This document shows positions 25,311-34,084 of a DNA stretch of 64,000 nucleotides, one piece after another. Location: NCBI GenBank assembly GCA_965368585.1, contig CBDUNM010000003.1:1-64000 (forward strand). Direction: 5' to 3'. Made by a program: the position numbers and the translations under genes. Below the pieces are notes generated by a model. It was not told the origin of the DNA. It did not search any database and saw nothing but the letters and a program-made list of their open reading frames with translations. This stretch comes from JARRQB01 sp965368585. GTDB taxonomy: Bacteria; Pseudomonadota; Gammaproteobacteria; Chromatiales; Chromatiaceae. Numbering within the stretch: position 1 is the stretch's first letter; each line of letters starts with the position of its first letter.

Positions 25311-26700
25311 AAGCAAGACGGCAAGAATTCGCCATTGGTATGACAGCCTCCGGGTCTATCGTCAGCGGCGTGTGTTGACGCTGTTATTTCTGGGGTTTTC
25401 TTCCGGGTTGCCGTTTTTGCTGGTGTTCGGAACCTTGTCGTATTGGCTGCGCGAGGCGGGTATCGCGCGCTCGACCATAGGTTTCATCAGTTGGGTGGCG
25501 TTGGCGTACGGCTTCAAGTGGGTGTGGGCGCCTTTGGTGGATCGGCTGCCCTTACCACTGTTGACCGCATGGCTGGGGCGGCGGCGGGCCTGGCTGTTGC
25601 TAACCCAGCTGATATTGGTTGCAGCGATAGCCGGCATGGCGGTGACGGACCCGAAATTGGATTTGCAACGCCTGGTCGCGCTGGCGTTGGTGGTGGCGTT
25701 TACGTCGGCAACGCAGGATATCGTGATTGATGCCTTTCGCATCGAGACGGGTGATCCGCGAGTACAGGCTGCCATGGCCTCAACCTATATGATCGGCTAT
25801 CGCCTGGCCATGATCAGCGCCTCCGCTGGGGTTCTCTGGTTGGCCGATTGGGTAGACCCGGACCAGGCCGGCTATCATCACGTCGCCTGGCTGGTCGGTT
25901 ATTCCGCCATGGCTGCCCTGATGCTGGTCGGCGTCATTACCACGCTGGTGGTGCGCGAACCGCCACGACCTGAAAAGCTCGGGAATGCGCAGGAGCGTGC
26001 CGGTATCGACTGGCTTGCGGCGCGCCCGGGTTTGCCGTCCTGGTTGCTCAAGTTCGCGACCTGGATATGGAGTGCCATGATCAGCCCGTTTGTCGATTTT
26101 TTGGTGCGTTACCGTTGGCAGGCCTTGTTGTTGCTGGCTCTGATCAGTACCTATCGCATCTCCGATATCGTTCTGGGCGTGATATCCAACGTGTTCTACG
26201 TCGACCTGGGCTTCACCAAGGCTGAGGTGGCCAACGTGACCAAGGTTTTCGGCGTCATCATGACCTTGTTGGGCACGGTCGTGGGTGGCGTGTTGGTCAA
26301 TCGCTTGGGCGTCATGCGTATCCTGTTCACCGGAGCCTTGTTGTCGGCGGCGACCAATTTGTTGTTCGCGGCGTTGGCGGGTATGGGTAACAGCCTGCCG
26401 GCACTGATCGTCGTGGTGGCGATGGACAATTTGAGTGCGGGCATGGCAACGGCGGCCTTCGTGGCCTATCTGTCGGCGCTGACCAACGTATCTTATTCCG
26501 CGACTCAGTACGCTTTATTCAGTTCGGTCATGTTGTTGTTCCCCAAGTTTCTGGGAGGGTTCTCCGGCGTCATGGTGGACAACATGGGTTATCCGGCCTT
26601 TTTTACCCTCACCGCGGCAATCGGGCTGCCCGTATTGGTAATGATAGGGGTGGTGTGGAGATACGCCCCACCGGTAAACGGCGACTTGGATGAATCCTGA
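25294..26700 (+). CDS. ampG: AmpG-like MFS muropeptide permease
   Basis: The 468-aa protein has about 12-14 membrane helices. Family segments include LLFLGFSSGLPFLLVFGTLS at helix 1, the FKWVWAPLVDRLPLP loop, SATQDIVIDAFRIE and the late SYSATQYALFSSV, which are typical of AmpG. AmpG imports anhydromuropeptides (GlcNAc-anhMurNAc peptides) for cell-wall recycling. It overlaps xth by 17 nt and the next gene by 11 nt, so the three are likely co-transcribed. Pairing with a DNA-repair nuclease is probably only positional. Confidence 0.92.
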   Translation: MTSRPESKTARIRHWYDSLRVYRQRRVLTLLFLGFSSGLPFLLVFGTLSYWLREAGIARSTIGFISWVALAYGFKWVWAPLVDRLPLPLLTAWLGRRRAWLLLTQLILVAAIAGMAVTDPKLDLQRLVALALVVAFTSATQDIVIDAFRIETGDPRVQAAMASTYMIGYRLAMISASAGVLWLADWVDPDQAGYHHVAWLVGYSAMAALMLVGVITTLVVREPPRPEKLGNAQERAGIDWLAARPGLPSWLLKFATWIWSAMISPFVDFLVRYRWQALLLLALISTYRISDIVLGVISNVFYVDLGFTKAEVANVTKVFGVIMTLLGTVVGGVLVNRLGVMRILFTGALLSAATNLLFAALAGMGNSLPALIVVVAMDNLSAGMATAAFVAYLSALTNVSYSATQYALFSSVMLLFPKFLGGFSGVMVDNMGYPAFFTLTAAIGLPVLVMIGVVWRYAPPVNGDLDES

Positions 26701-27376
26701 TCTGGGTTTTAGCGCGGCGTTCGTCGTCGGATTGCTGGGGGGGGTGCATTGTATTGGCATGTGCGGGGGGATCGTGGGGGCGCTGACCTTTGGCCTGTCG
26801 GAGGAGCAGCGCACAGGGTGGCGTGGTTTGAGTTTTCAGCTGACCTACAACTTTGGGCGTCTGACCAGCTACACCGTCGCGGGGCTGCTGGTCGGTGGTC
26901 TTGGCGCCTTGTTGGCGGCCTGGTTGCCCGTCGCCATCGCCCAGCGTCTGCTGCAGGGGCTGGCCGGATTGTTCATGATCCTGCTCGGCTTGTATCTTTC
27001 CGGGTGGTGGCTGGGGCTGCGGCGGGTCGAGGCCTTGGGCGGTCGTATCTGGCGCAGCATCGAGCCTCTGGGCAGAAGGTTCATGCCCGTTCATTCCCCG
27101 GCTCAGGCGCTGGTCCTGGGGTTGATCTGGGGCTGGCTGCCCTGTGGGTTGGTCTACAGCGTGTTGATCTGGGCGTTGTCCGCGGGCGACGCCCTACGAG
27201 GGGGCGGGCTGATGCTGGCATTCGGCCTGGGTACCTTGCCCAATCTGTTGCTGATGGGTGCCGCAGCCGGGTGGCTGGCGCGATACGTGCGAAGACCCGT
27301 TGTCCGAACGTTGGCCGGCGGGTTGGTGTTGCTGTTCGGCGTGTACACAGTGACGCAGGCGCTGGGCTGGTCATAA
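26690..27376 (+). CDS. DsbD_2/SafE-type membrane protein with conserved cysteines
   Basis: The 228-aa protein has about six helices. The N-terminal GGVHCIGMCGGIVGAL and mid-protein WLPCGLVYSVLIWALSAG motifs define the PF13386 (sulfite exporter TauE/SafE, DsbD transmembrane-like) family. Cysteines in HCxGMC and LPCG suggest thiol redox transfer or metal handling. Homologues often sit near cbb3 oxidase maturation genes (ccoGHIS), but none is present here. It overlaps ampG by 11 nt and is convergent with the DUF4426 gene. It is a different family from the permease at 12055. Confidence 0.87.
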   Translation: MNPDLGFSAAFVVGLLGGVHCIGMCGGIVGALTFGLSEEQRTGWRGLSFQLTYNFGRLTSYTVAGLLVGGLGALLAAWLPVAIAQRLLQGLAGLFMILLGLYLSGWWLGLRRVEALGGRIWRSIEPLGRRFMPVHSPAQALVLGLIWGWLPCGLVYSVLIWALSAGDALRGGGLMLAFGLGTLPNLLLMGAAAGWLARYVRRPVVRTLAGGLVLLFGVYTVTQALGWS

Positions 27377-27410
27377 CCGCGAGCGCCTGCGCCGACCATT
27401 CATCGAACGA

Positions 27411-27857
27411 TCAGTTGGTAAAAAATTCGCGGCTCATGCGCGCGACGTATTTTTCGTCGCTGCCAGACGGCTGCACCTCCAGCTCAAAATTCAGTTGCTC
27501 CCGGTGTCCAACCAGAAAGTCCCCAATGTAGTAGATCGCATCCTCCTCGCGCACTTCGCGTAACGGCACCTGACGCGATTGTCCGATCAGGTTCTTGGCC
27601 GTCGCAGTGATGCGTGCGGTCACGGATTTTCCCGTCGAGCCGGGGACGTCCTGAATGACACTGACGTTGAGCATGCCGCGATTCTTACTACGCCGGATGT
27701 TGTACGCTTTCGCGACGGTCGGCGACAAGAAATCGGTGGTTAGGGCATTGTGGTGAATCGTGTATCCGTCAACTTTGGTACTGTTCTCTTCGGCGAAAAC
27801 TGCCATCGGTAGCAGCCAGATGCAACTCAGCATTCCGATAACAATGTGTTTTTTCAT
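27411..27857 (-). CDS. DUF4426 family periplasmic protein
   Basis: The start at 27857 (MKKHIVIGMLSCIWLLPMAVFA) has AGGAG 6 nt upstream and gives 148 aa; the frame to 27953 has no support. A signal peptide of about 22 residues is followed by a beta-rich domain with GYTIHHNALTTDFLSPTVAKAY and a C-terminal EKYVARMSREFF, matching DUF4426. The function is unknown. In Pseudomonas aeruginosa a homologue also lies near proC, yggS and pilT, so the neighbourhood is conserved. Confidence 0.85.
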   Translation of the reverse strand: MKKHIVIGMLSCIWLLPMAVFAEENSTKVDGYTIHHNALTTDFLSPTVAKAYNIRRSKNRGMLNVSVIQDVPGSTGKSVTARITATAKNLIGQSRQVPLREVREEDAIYYIGDFLVGHREQLNFELEVQPSGSDEKYVARMSREFFTN

Positions 27858-27979
27858 GAATTTCTCCTGCCTCTCTCGTTTTGGTACGCGGCCCGGTTGT
27901 ATCGCAGCTGGGCTGCAGAGTAAAAAACGGGTTCGCTTAACTATAGACCACAAACCGCGGTACTATTTTTCACACCGCA

Positions 27980-28267
27980 TCAACGAGTGATACCTGGTGG
28001 CAGTCGCTTTGGCGAACGAATTCGGACGCGTTTGCGACGGCCGGTCTCGCCGGATTCGATTTGCACCGCCGATTTTGCGACCTGGCAGTAGCCGGCCAGG
28101 ACCGCCTTCAGCCGCGCATTCGCTTTGCCGTCGACCGGCGGGGCGGTCAGCCGCAGCTTGATTGCATTGTCAAGCATTTCTGCAAACCCGTCCGTACGGG
28201 CGCGCGGCTGGGCGTGCACCGAAAACACGAGATCATCGCCGTCCCACCGATACCAGGCGCCGCTCAC
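27980..28267 (-). CDS. yggU: DUF167/YggU family protein
   Basis: The 95-aa protein shows the YggU pattern, LVFSVHAQPRARTDGF followed by IKLRLTAPPVDGKANARLKA and IESGETGRRKRVRI. It is a small alpha/beta protein of unknown function found across bacteria. Its start overlaps the yggT stop by 4 nt, as in the usual yggT-yggU pair next to proC and yggS. Confidence 0.93.
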   Translation of the reverse strand: MSGAWYRWDGDDLVFSVHAQPRARTDGFAEMLDNAIKLRLTAPPVDGKANARLKAVLAGYCQVAKSAVQIESGETGRRKRVRIRSPKRLPPGITR

Positions 28268-28842
28268 ATTGCGATCTGTTTGGCCATCAAATTAAGCGGG
28301 GGGACGATCAGCATCTTCAATAGCATCAACCCGATCATGGCTACCATGGGCGACAGATCGAGTCCGCCCATATCCGGCATCCGCCGTCGAATCGGGTCCA
28401 TGAGGGGCGACGTCAGCTGGGATAACAGGCTCGCGGCCGGATGGTGTGTGCCGGGGTTGATCCAGCTGAGAATCACCAGGATAAGGATGCTGAAGATGTA
28501 GATATTGATCATGAGACTGACCAATTCCGGTATGGCCAGGACCAGGGGTTGCAGCACAAAAAGCCCGAGACCGCTGATGACATAGATCAGCGCGAGTTCG
28601 ATCGCCTTGAGTATCCAGGCCAGCACCAACGATGACACGTCGATGCCGCCGAGTCCAGGAATGTAGCGCCGCAGGGGGCGCAGCACCGGGGTTGTCGCCT
28701 TGACGATGAATTGGGACAAGGGGTTGTAGAAGTCCGCCTTCGTCAATTGCAGTAGAAAGCGCAGCATGACGATGAGTATGTAAATGCCAAATGCAATCTC
28801 GATCAGAAAAACGAGTGGGTTGGTGAGGTAACTGCTATCCAT
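28264..28842 (-). CDS. yggT: YggT family membrane protein
   Basis: The start at 28842 (MDSSYLTNPLVFLIEIAFGIY) gives 192 aa; the frame runs to 28908 but a GGGAAAA site supports the internal ATG. Two YggT repeats are present, each with two helices and a conserved polar loop: NPLSQFIVKATTPVLRPLRR and SLLSQLTSPLMDPIRRRMP. Members are inner-membrane proteins linked to osmotic adaptation and cell-envelope growth, without a fixed function. The gene is followed with a 4-nt overlap by yggU and preceded by proC. Confidence 0.93.
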   Translation of the reverse strand: MDSSYLTNPLVFLIEIAFGIYILIVMLRFLLQLTKADFYNPLSQFIVKATTPVLRPLRRYIPGLGGIDVSSLVLAWILKAIELALIYVISGLGLFVLQPLVLAIPELVSLMINIYIFSILILVILSWINPGTHHPAASLLSQLTSPLMDPIRRRMPDMGGLDLSPMVAMIGLMLLKMLIVPPLNLMAKQIAM

Positions 28843-28989
28843 TATTGTTTTCCCAGTACTGGCGTGAATGATTCCGCCCAAATCTGCGCCGAGTATAGAG
28901 TCGCGCAACCACGCTGAACAGCCAGAGGCGATGTCGCACCGATATCAAGTCGAGTCTGGGCGTTGCCACGACCGGGAATGGCGGGCGGT

Positions 28990-29838
28990 TCATGGTCGGG
29001 TGGACTGATCGTCGGCTTCACTCAAGGAGCGTGAAAGTTCCTCGGACCGGTCATGGGCGGCCCGTAGCGCTTCGGCAAAAATCTGACGCAGGCCCCGATG
29101 TTCCAAGACCCCAATGGCCTTTTCGGTGGTGCCGCCCGGCGAGGTGACCTTGCGCCGTAGCGTTTGCGGGTCGTCGGCCGATTCGATGGCCATGCGTGCC
29201 GCCCCCAATGCCGTTTGCAGCGTCAGCAGATGCGCGGTTTCCGCGGGCAATCCCAGCTCTTGCGCGGCGGCTTCCATGGCTTCCATTACCATGAAATAGT
29301 AGGCCGGGCCGCTGCCCGAAACGGCGGTGACCGCATCGATGAGCGCCTCGTCCTCGACCCATTGCACCAGACCGACGGCGCGCAGAATACGCTCGGCACT
29401 GTCACGTTGCGCGGCGGTCACACCCGGACCGCTGTACAGGCCGGTGGCGCCGGTCTGCACCATGGCGGGCGTGTTCGGCATGGCGCGTACCACGGGTACC
29501 TGTGCGCCCAGCCAGTGTTGCAAGCTATCGGTACGCACACCGGCCGCGATCGATATGACCAGAGGTTTTCTCGCCCGCAGCGTCGGCGCGAGGCCGAGGC
29601 TCACCTCCTTGATGACCTGCGGTTTGACGGCAAGGACCAGGATGTCGGCCTCACGCGCTGCGTCGGTATTGTCGGGGCGCGTGCTGATGCCCATATTGGC
29701 AGCCAGGGCATCCAGCTTTGCGGGAACCGGGTCACTGGCCAGCAGGCGAGCCGGGTCGGTTCCGTCAGCGATCAGTCCAGCCATCAAGGCCGCGGCCATG
29801 TTGCCGGCGCCGATAAATGCGATGTTTTGTTGCGACAT
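28990..29838 (-). CDS. proC: Pyrroline-5-carboxylate reductase
   Basis: The 282-aa enzyme reduces pyrroline-5-carboxylate to proline with NAD(P)H. The Rossmann motif FIGAGNMAAALMAGL is at the N-terminus. The C-terminal helical substrate domain has AVSGSGPAYYFMVMEAM and the SPGGTTEKAI motif. VRAMPNTPAMVQTGATGLY is diagnostic for ProC. It lies 66 nt downstream of yggS in the conserved order. Confidence 0.97.
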   Translation of the reverse strand: MSQQNIAFIGAGNMAAALMAGLIADGTDPARLLASDPVPAKLDALAANMGISTRPDNTDAAREADILVLAVKPQVIKEVSLGLAPTLRARKPLVISIAAGVRTDSLQHWLGAQVPVVRAMPNTPAMVQTGATGLYSGPGVTAAQRDSAERILRAVGLVQWVEDEALIDAVTAVSGSGPAYYFMVMEAMEAAAQELGLPAETAHLLTLQTALGAARMAIESADDPQTLRRKVTSPGGTTEKAIGVLEHRGLRQIFAEALRAAHDRSEELSRSLSEADDQSTRP

Positions 29839-29904
29839 AGAGATTATGGAAGTTCGAGGTTAGTGATCGTTGCAGGTGGAAGTTTAGCGGATTCATTCCA
29901 GGAT

Positions 29905-30588
29905 TCAGGTGCGGGGGCCAAAGATGTCGGTGCCCACACGGACCAGCGTCGATCCTTCGGCGATGGCGGTTTCGAGATCGCCGGACATGCCCATGGACAA
30001 AGTATCCAGCGGTAAGCCTGCGTCGCGCAATTGCTCGGCGAGCTCACGCAGCCGGCGGTACACGGCACGCTGCGTTGCGGTAGGTTGGGTGGGGTCCGGC
30101 ATTGTCATGAGCCCGCGCAGTTTCAACCGACGCCGGCCGGCAACGACTTCCGCTAAAGCCGTCAAGCCGGCTTCGTCGACCCCGCCCTTGGACGCTTCAC
30201 CGCTGATGTTGACTTGAATGCAGATGTTCAACGCGGACACTTCGTCGGGGCGTTGAGCTGCGAGCCGCTTTGCATGCCCGGCGTCGTCCAGGCCATGGAC
30301 CCAGTCGAAATGATGCGCGATCATGCGGGTTTTATTCGACTGCAGACGGCCGATGTAGTGCCAGACCAGAGGTCGATCGCGCAGCGCGTCGATTTTTGCC
30401 TGTGCCTCCCGTACATAGTTTTCGCCGAATTGCCGCTGGCCAGCCGCAATGGCCTCCTGGATCGCCGAAACCGGCTTGGTCTTGCTGACGGCAAGCAGGG
30501 TGATCTGACCCGGGTTTCTGCCACAAAGCCGAGCAGCCGTGGCGATTCTTGACCTGACTGCGGCCAGTCGAGCGGCGATTTCTGACAT
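29905..30588 (-). CDS. yggS: YggS family pyridoxal phosphate-binding protein
   Basis: The start at 30588 (MSEIAARLAAVRSRI) gives 227 aa, the usual length; the frame reaches 30633 but those residues are not conserved. The PLP-binding lysine is in TLLAVSKTKP, and FGENYVREAQAKI, WHYIGRLQSNK, LRGLMTMPDP and LSMGMSGDLETAIAEGSTLVR give the single-domain TIM-barrel fold. It helps PLP homeostasis and affects amino acid pools. It is divergent from pilT. Confidence 0.96.
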   Translation of the reverse strand: MSEIAARLAAVRSRIATAARLCGRNPGQITLLAVSKTKPVSAIQEAIAAGQRQFGENYVREAQAKIDALRDRPLVWHYIGRLQSNKTRMIAHHFDWVHGLDDAGHAKRLAAQRPDEVSALNICIQVNISGEASKGGVDEAGLTALAEVVAGRRRLKLRGLMTMPDPTQPTATQRAVYRRLRELAEQLRDAGLPLDTLSMGMSGDLETAIAEGSTLVRVGTDIFGPRT

Positions 30589-30902
30589 AGCGGATGGCGC
30601 GAAACCGGTTCCTAAGGGTAAAGTTCTCACCATATTAAACGAGAACGATCCTAGGAGGTTGTCCGAAAACAGCGCCAGCCGCCGCGACAGGCTGGGATGA
30701 GACGGCTATTTCGATCGCTTGCGAAGACGTGTTGGTCCGTCGGTAATGGCACGTCAACAATCGAAAAGTCCGATCCCCCAAGTCTGGTTGCGGTGAGCCG
30801 CCACGTGCTCGGGCCGTTCTCCGCAAGCCTGGGTTGTCGCAGATCGTGCGGCCGCCCAGACCGTCAGTGTGTACCGATATCGGTTATCTAGCCGGGGGAT
30901 TC
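30589..30902. other. Divergent intergenic region yggS-pilT
   Basis: No gene is supported in these 314 bases. A perfect 12-bp palindrome, ACCGATATCGGT, occupies 30873-30884, ending 18 nt before the pilT start. A GGGGGA Shine-Dalgarno-like site follows at 30893-30899. I could not identify a clear -35/-10 pair. Confidence 0.5.
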
Positions 30903-31940
30903 ATGGATATCGCCGAGTTACTTGCTTTTAGTGTCAAACACAATGCGTCGGATCTGCACTTGTCGTCGGGGTTGCCGCCGATGATCCGTGTCGATGGCGA
31001 TATACGCCGTATCAATGTCCCGGTCCTGGATCATAAGTCCGTGCACGCTTTGGTGTACGACATTATGAACGACAAGCAGCGCAAGGATTATGAGGAGTTT
31101 CTGGAAGTGGATTTCTCCTTCGAAATTCCCGGTTTGGCGCGGTTCAGGGTCAATGCCTTCAATCAGGACCGGGGCTCGGCGGCGGTGTTTCGTACCATCC
31201 CGTCCAAGGTGCTCTCCCTGGAAGACTTGAACGCGCCGGCGGTCTTCAAGGATATCTGTGACAATCCACGTGGCCTGGTGCTGGTGACGGGGCCGACCGG
31301 ATCAGGCAAATCCACCACGCTGGCAGCGATGATGGATTACAAAAACGATACCGAATACGGCCATATCCTGACTATCGAAGACCCAATCGAATTCGTGCAC
31401 CAGTCGAAGAAGTGTCTAATCAATCAGCGCGAAGTGCACCGCGATACATTGGGTTTTGCCGAAGCGTTGCGTTCCGCGCTGCGTGAAGATCCGGATATCA
31501 TTCTGGTGGGCGAATTGCGGGATCTCGAAACGGTGCGCCTGGCGCTGACGGCGGCGGAGACCGGTCATCTGGTTTTCGGGACGCTGCACACCAGTTCCGC
31601 GGCCAAGACCATAGACCGGATTATCGACGTGTTCCCCTCTGCGGAAAAATCCATGGTGCGATCCATGCTGTCGGAATCTTTGCGTGCCGTGATTTCGCAG
31701 ACCCTGTTGAAGAGGGTCGGCGGCGGAAGGGTCGCCGCACATGAGATCATGATCGGCACGCCCGCGATTCGCAACCTGGTGCGCGAGGACAAAGTCGCCC
31801 AGATGTACTCCGCGATTCAAACCGGTCAGGCCTTTGGCATGCAAACGCTCGATCAGTGCATGCAGGATTTGATTGGTAAGGGGTTGATTACAAAACAAGA
31901 CGCCAAATCCAGGGCGGTTAGCAAAGAAACCTTCAGTTGA
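30903..31940 (+). CDS. pilT: Type IV pilus retraction ATPase PilT
   Basis: The start at 30903 (MDIAELLAFSVKHNASDLHL) has a purine-rich GGGGGAT upstream and gives 345 aa; the frame from 30834 is an artefact. PilT motifs are complete: a PAS-like N-domain, Walker A GPTGSGKS (K136), EDPIEFVH, the Walker B region VGELRDLETVRLALTAAETG and C-terminal AIRNLVRED, needed for retraction. The hexameric cytoplasmic ATPase depolymerises pili for twitching. It is followed by pilU after 124 nt. Confidence 0.97.
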   Translation: MDIAELLAFSVKHNASDLHLSSGLPPMIRVDGDIRRINVPVLDHKSVHALVYDIMNDKQRKDYEEFLEVDFSFEIPGLARFRVNAFNQDRGSAAVFRTIPSKVLSLEDLNAPAVFKDICDNPRGLVLVTGPTGSGKSTTLAAMMDYKNDTEYGHILTIEDPIEFVHQSKKCLINQREVHRDTLGFAEALRSALREDPDIILVGELRDLETVRLALTAAETGHLVFGTLHTSSAAKTIDRIIDVFPSAEKSMVRSMLSESLRAVISQTLLKRVGGGRVAAHEIMIGTPAIRNLVREDKVAQMYSAIQTGQAFGMQTLDQCMQDLIGKGLITKQDAKSRAVSKETFS

Positions 31941-32064
31941 GTCCGGGCCGGTAGATCTGGCACTCTAGTGGCCCGCCTGCGCATTGCGGGCGATTTCGGC
32001 CGGTCCGTGTGCAGGTGAGGTTCGATCACGGTGCTGTCGGCATTCGATCTGGCTGAGGATTGGT

Positions 32065-33195
32065 ATGGAATTCGATGACATTTTGCACATGATGGTTCAG
32101 AAGCAGGCGTCGGACCTGTTCATCACACCCGATGTGCCGCCGAGTATCAAAGTGCACGGTCGCATCACTCCGGTTTCAAAGACCAAACTCAGTGAACAAC
32201 AGACCCGCGAATTGGCGACGTCCCTGATGTCGCCCGAGCAACGCGATCAGTTCACGCATACCAAGGAGTGTAATTTTGCGTTCAACGCGGCCGGCGTCGG
32301 ACGGTTTCGCGTCAGCGCATTTATTCAGCGCGACACGGTGGGCATGGTGTTACGGCGTATCGAGACGCGGATTCCGACGTTCGACGAACTGGGTCTGCCT
32401 CCCGTGTTGCGGGATTTGTCGATGACCAAACGCGGCATCGTTTTTCTCGTCGGGGCGACGGGAACCGGCAAATCAACCTCTCTGGCGGCGATGGTGGGGT
32501 ATCGCAACCAAAACAGCAGTGGTCATATAATCAGCATCGAAGACCCTATCGAATTCACGCATAACCACAGCGGTTGCATCATTACGCAGCGCGAGGTCGG
32601 CGTTGATACGGAATCCTACGAAGTCGCTTTGCGCAATACCCTGCGTCAGGCGCCGGACGTCATCTTGATCGGTGAAATTCGCACCCGCGAGTCGATGGAT
32701 CACGCCATCAGCTTTGCCGAGACGGGCCATCTGGTGCTGACGACCTTGCATGCGAACAACGCCAACCAGGCGCTTGATCGCATGCTGCATTTTTTCCCGG
32801 ACGACCAGCGTGATCAGGTCTTGATGGATCTATCGCTCAACCTCAAGGGAATAGTGGCCCAACAGCTCATCCGCCGTCCCGACGGCAATGGACGAACAGC
32901 CGTGGTCGAGGTTCTGTTGAATACCCCGCTGGCTGCAGACCTGATTCTGAAAGGCGAAGTGTACAAGCTGAAGGACTTGATGAAACGGTCCCGCGAACAA
33001 GGGATGATTACGTTCGACCAGGCGTTGTTCGATGCCTATAAACGCGGCGAGATCACTCAGGAGGACGCGCTGGCGCACGCCGATTCGGCGAACGAGGTGC
33101 GGCTGATGATCAAGTTGGGCGATACTCGGCCCGGGACTCGGACGCGGGATCGCAACGCGGTCAGTATCACCGAGCCCGACCATCGCGACAACTGA
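32065..33195 (+). CDS. pilU: PilT-dependent retraction ATPase PilU
   Basis: The start at 32065 (MEFDDILHMMVQKQASDLF) has GAGGATT upstream and gives 376 aa. Walker A GATGTGKS (K136), EDPIEFTHNHSGCIITQREVG and VILIGEIRTRESMDHAISFAETG, seen in adjacent blocks, mark the PilT/PilU family. The AIRNL motif of PilT is replaced by TPLAADLILKGE, typical of PilU. It assists PilT in retracting pili under load. It ends 19 nt before the convergent pyrK gene. Confidence 0.96.
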   Translation: MEFDDILHMMVQKQASDLFITPDVPPSIKVHGRITPVSKTKLSEQQTRELATSLMSPEQRDQFTHTKECNFAFNAAGVGRFRVSAFIQRDTVGMVLRRIETRIPTFDELGLPPVLRDLSMTKRGIVFLVGATGTGKSTSLAAMVGYRNQNSSGHIISIEDPIEFTHNHSGCIITQREVGVDTESYEVALRNTLRQAPDVILIGEIRTRESMDHAISFAETGHLVLTTLHANNANQALDRMLHFFPDDQRDQVLMDLSLNLKGIVAQQLIRRPDGNGRTAVVEVLLNTPLAADLILKGEVYKLKDLMKRSREQGMITFDQALFDAYKRGEITQEDALAHADSANEVRLMIKLGDTRPGTRTRDRNAVSITEPDHRDN

Positions 33196-33214
33196 CCTGG
33201 GCTTCGGATGGACG

Positions 33215-34084
33215 CTATTCTGGAAATACCCGGTAGCCGTCGAACACCGGACCGTCGACACATACCCGCTGCATCGCCGGACCCTGATCGGTTCGCACTT
33301 CCACGACGCAGCCGGCGCAGCCCCCCACGGCGCAAGCCATGAATTCCTCCAGCGAGACCTGCACCGGTAATGCGTACTCGCGCGCGACCGCTACCAGCGC
33401 CTCCAGCATGGGATGTGGGCCGCAGCCGTAAATCCCCACTTCAGACCGCTGTTGTTCATTCAGCGCATCCAGCCAATGCCGGGCGAGGTCGGTGACGTAA
33501 CCGTTGAAACAGCCCGCGTAGTCCTGCAGGCTGGCCAGACGACTCGCGACACCCCAATCTTCCAACAGAGGCATGCTGCCGATAACGCCGTCGGGCATGC
33601 CGTCGACGAGCATCGCCGAAGGTCTGGCCTTGAAAGGAAAAGGCACTTCCGATCCCAGAATCACCAAGGGCCGGGAAGCGGATCGACGTAGCTCATCCGC
33701 CAGAAATATCATCGGTGGCATGCCTACGCCGCCCCCGACGAGCAGCGGGCGTCGTTGCTCGACGGCGAAGGACGTGCCGATCGGCGCCAGGCAGTTGAGC
33801 GTTTCGCCCGGTTTGCGCTTGGCCAGCAGCCGGGTGCCGTCGCCGACCACCTTGTAAAGGAATTCCACCCAACCGGCAGCCGCGTCGACGCGCATGATGG
33901 AAATCGGTCGACGCATAGGGCGCATCGGATCGACCGTAAGGTGAGCGAACTGTCCGGCCCGGGCACGGGCGGCGCACTGTGGCGCGTGCAGCCTGAGCAC
34001 GTATTGCTCGCCGGCATAGGCGTCGTGCGCAACGACCGGTGCGTCTTCGGCGAATATAGTGCCGCGATGGGATGGCGAATTCAT
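33215..34084 (-). CDS. pyrK: PyrK-like dihydroorotate dehydrogenase electron transfer subunit
   Basis: The 289-aa flavo-iron-sulfur protein has a ferredoxin-reductase fold. The FAD motif MRRPISIMRVD is near residue 57, LLVGGGVGMPPMIFLADEL starts the NAD domain, and GIYGCGPHPMLEAL is the nucleotide-binding tail. The C-terminal EEFMACAVGGCAGCVVEV followed by RVCVDGPVF carries the four cysteines of a [2Fe-2S] cluster. PyrK normally passes electrons from PyrD type 1B to NAD+. No pyrD lies in the window. It overlaps the end of pyrC' by 4 nt, so it belongs to the pyrR-pyrB-pyrC'-pyrK operon. Confidence 0.9.
   Translation of the reverse strand: MNSPSHRGTIFAEDAPVVAHDAYAGEQYVLRLHAPQCAARARAGQFAHLTVDPMRPMRRPISIMRVDAAAGWVEFLYKVVGDGTRLLAKRKPGETLNCLAPIGTSFAVEQRRPLLVGGGVGMPPMIFLADELRRSASRPLVILGSEVPFPFKARPSAMLVDGMPDGVIGSMPLLEDWGVASRLASLQDYAGCFNGYVTDLARHWLDALNEQQRSEVGIYGCGPHPMLEALVAVAREYALPVQVSLEEFMACAVGGCAGCVVEVRTDQGPAMQRVCVDGPVFDGYRVFPE

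Noticed and set aside
26749..27531. 260-residue open frame across the DsbD_2/SafE-type gene
   Set aside because: Out-of-frame shadow of a gene with clear membrane helices and cysteine motifs.
29164..30015. 283-residue plus-strand open frame over proC
   Set aside because: Antisense to proC and the end of yggS, both of which carry full family motifs.
30650..30680. Sequence resembling an insertion sequence end (GGTTGTCCGAAAA) near yggS
   Set aside because: No second inverted repeat, no transposase gene and no target duplication are visible.
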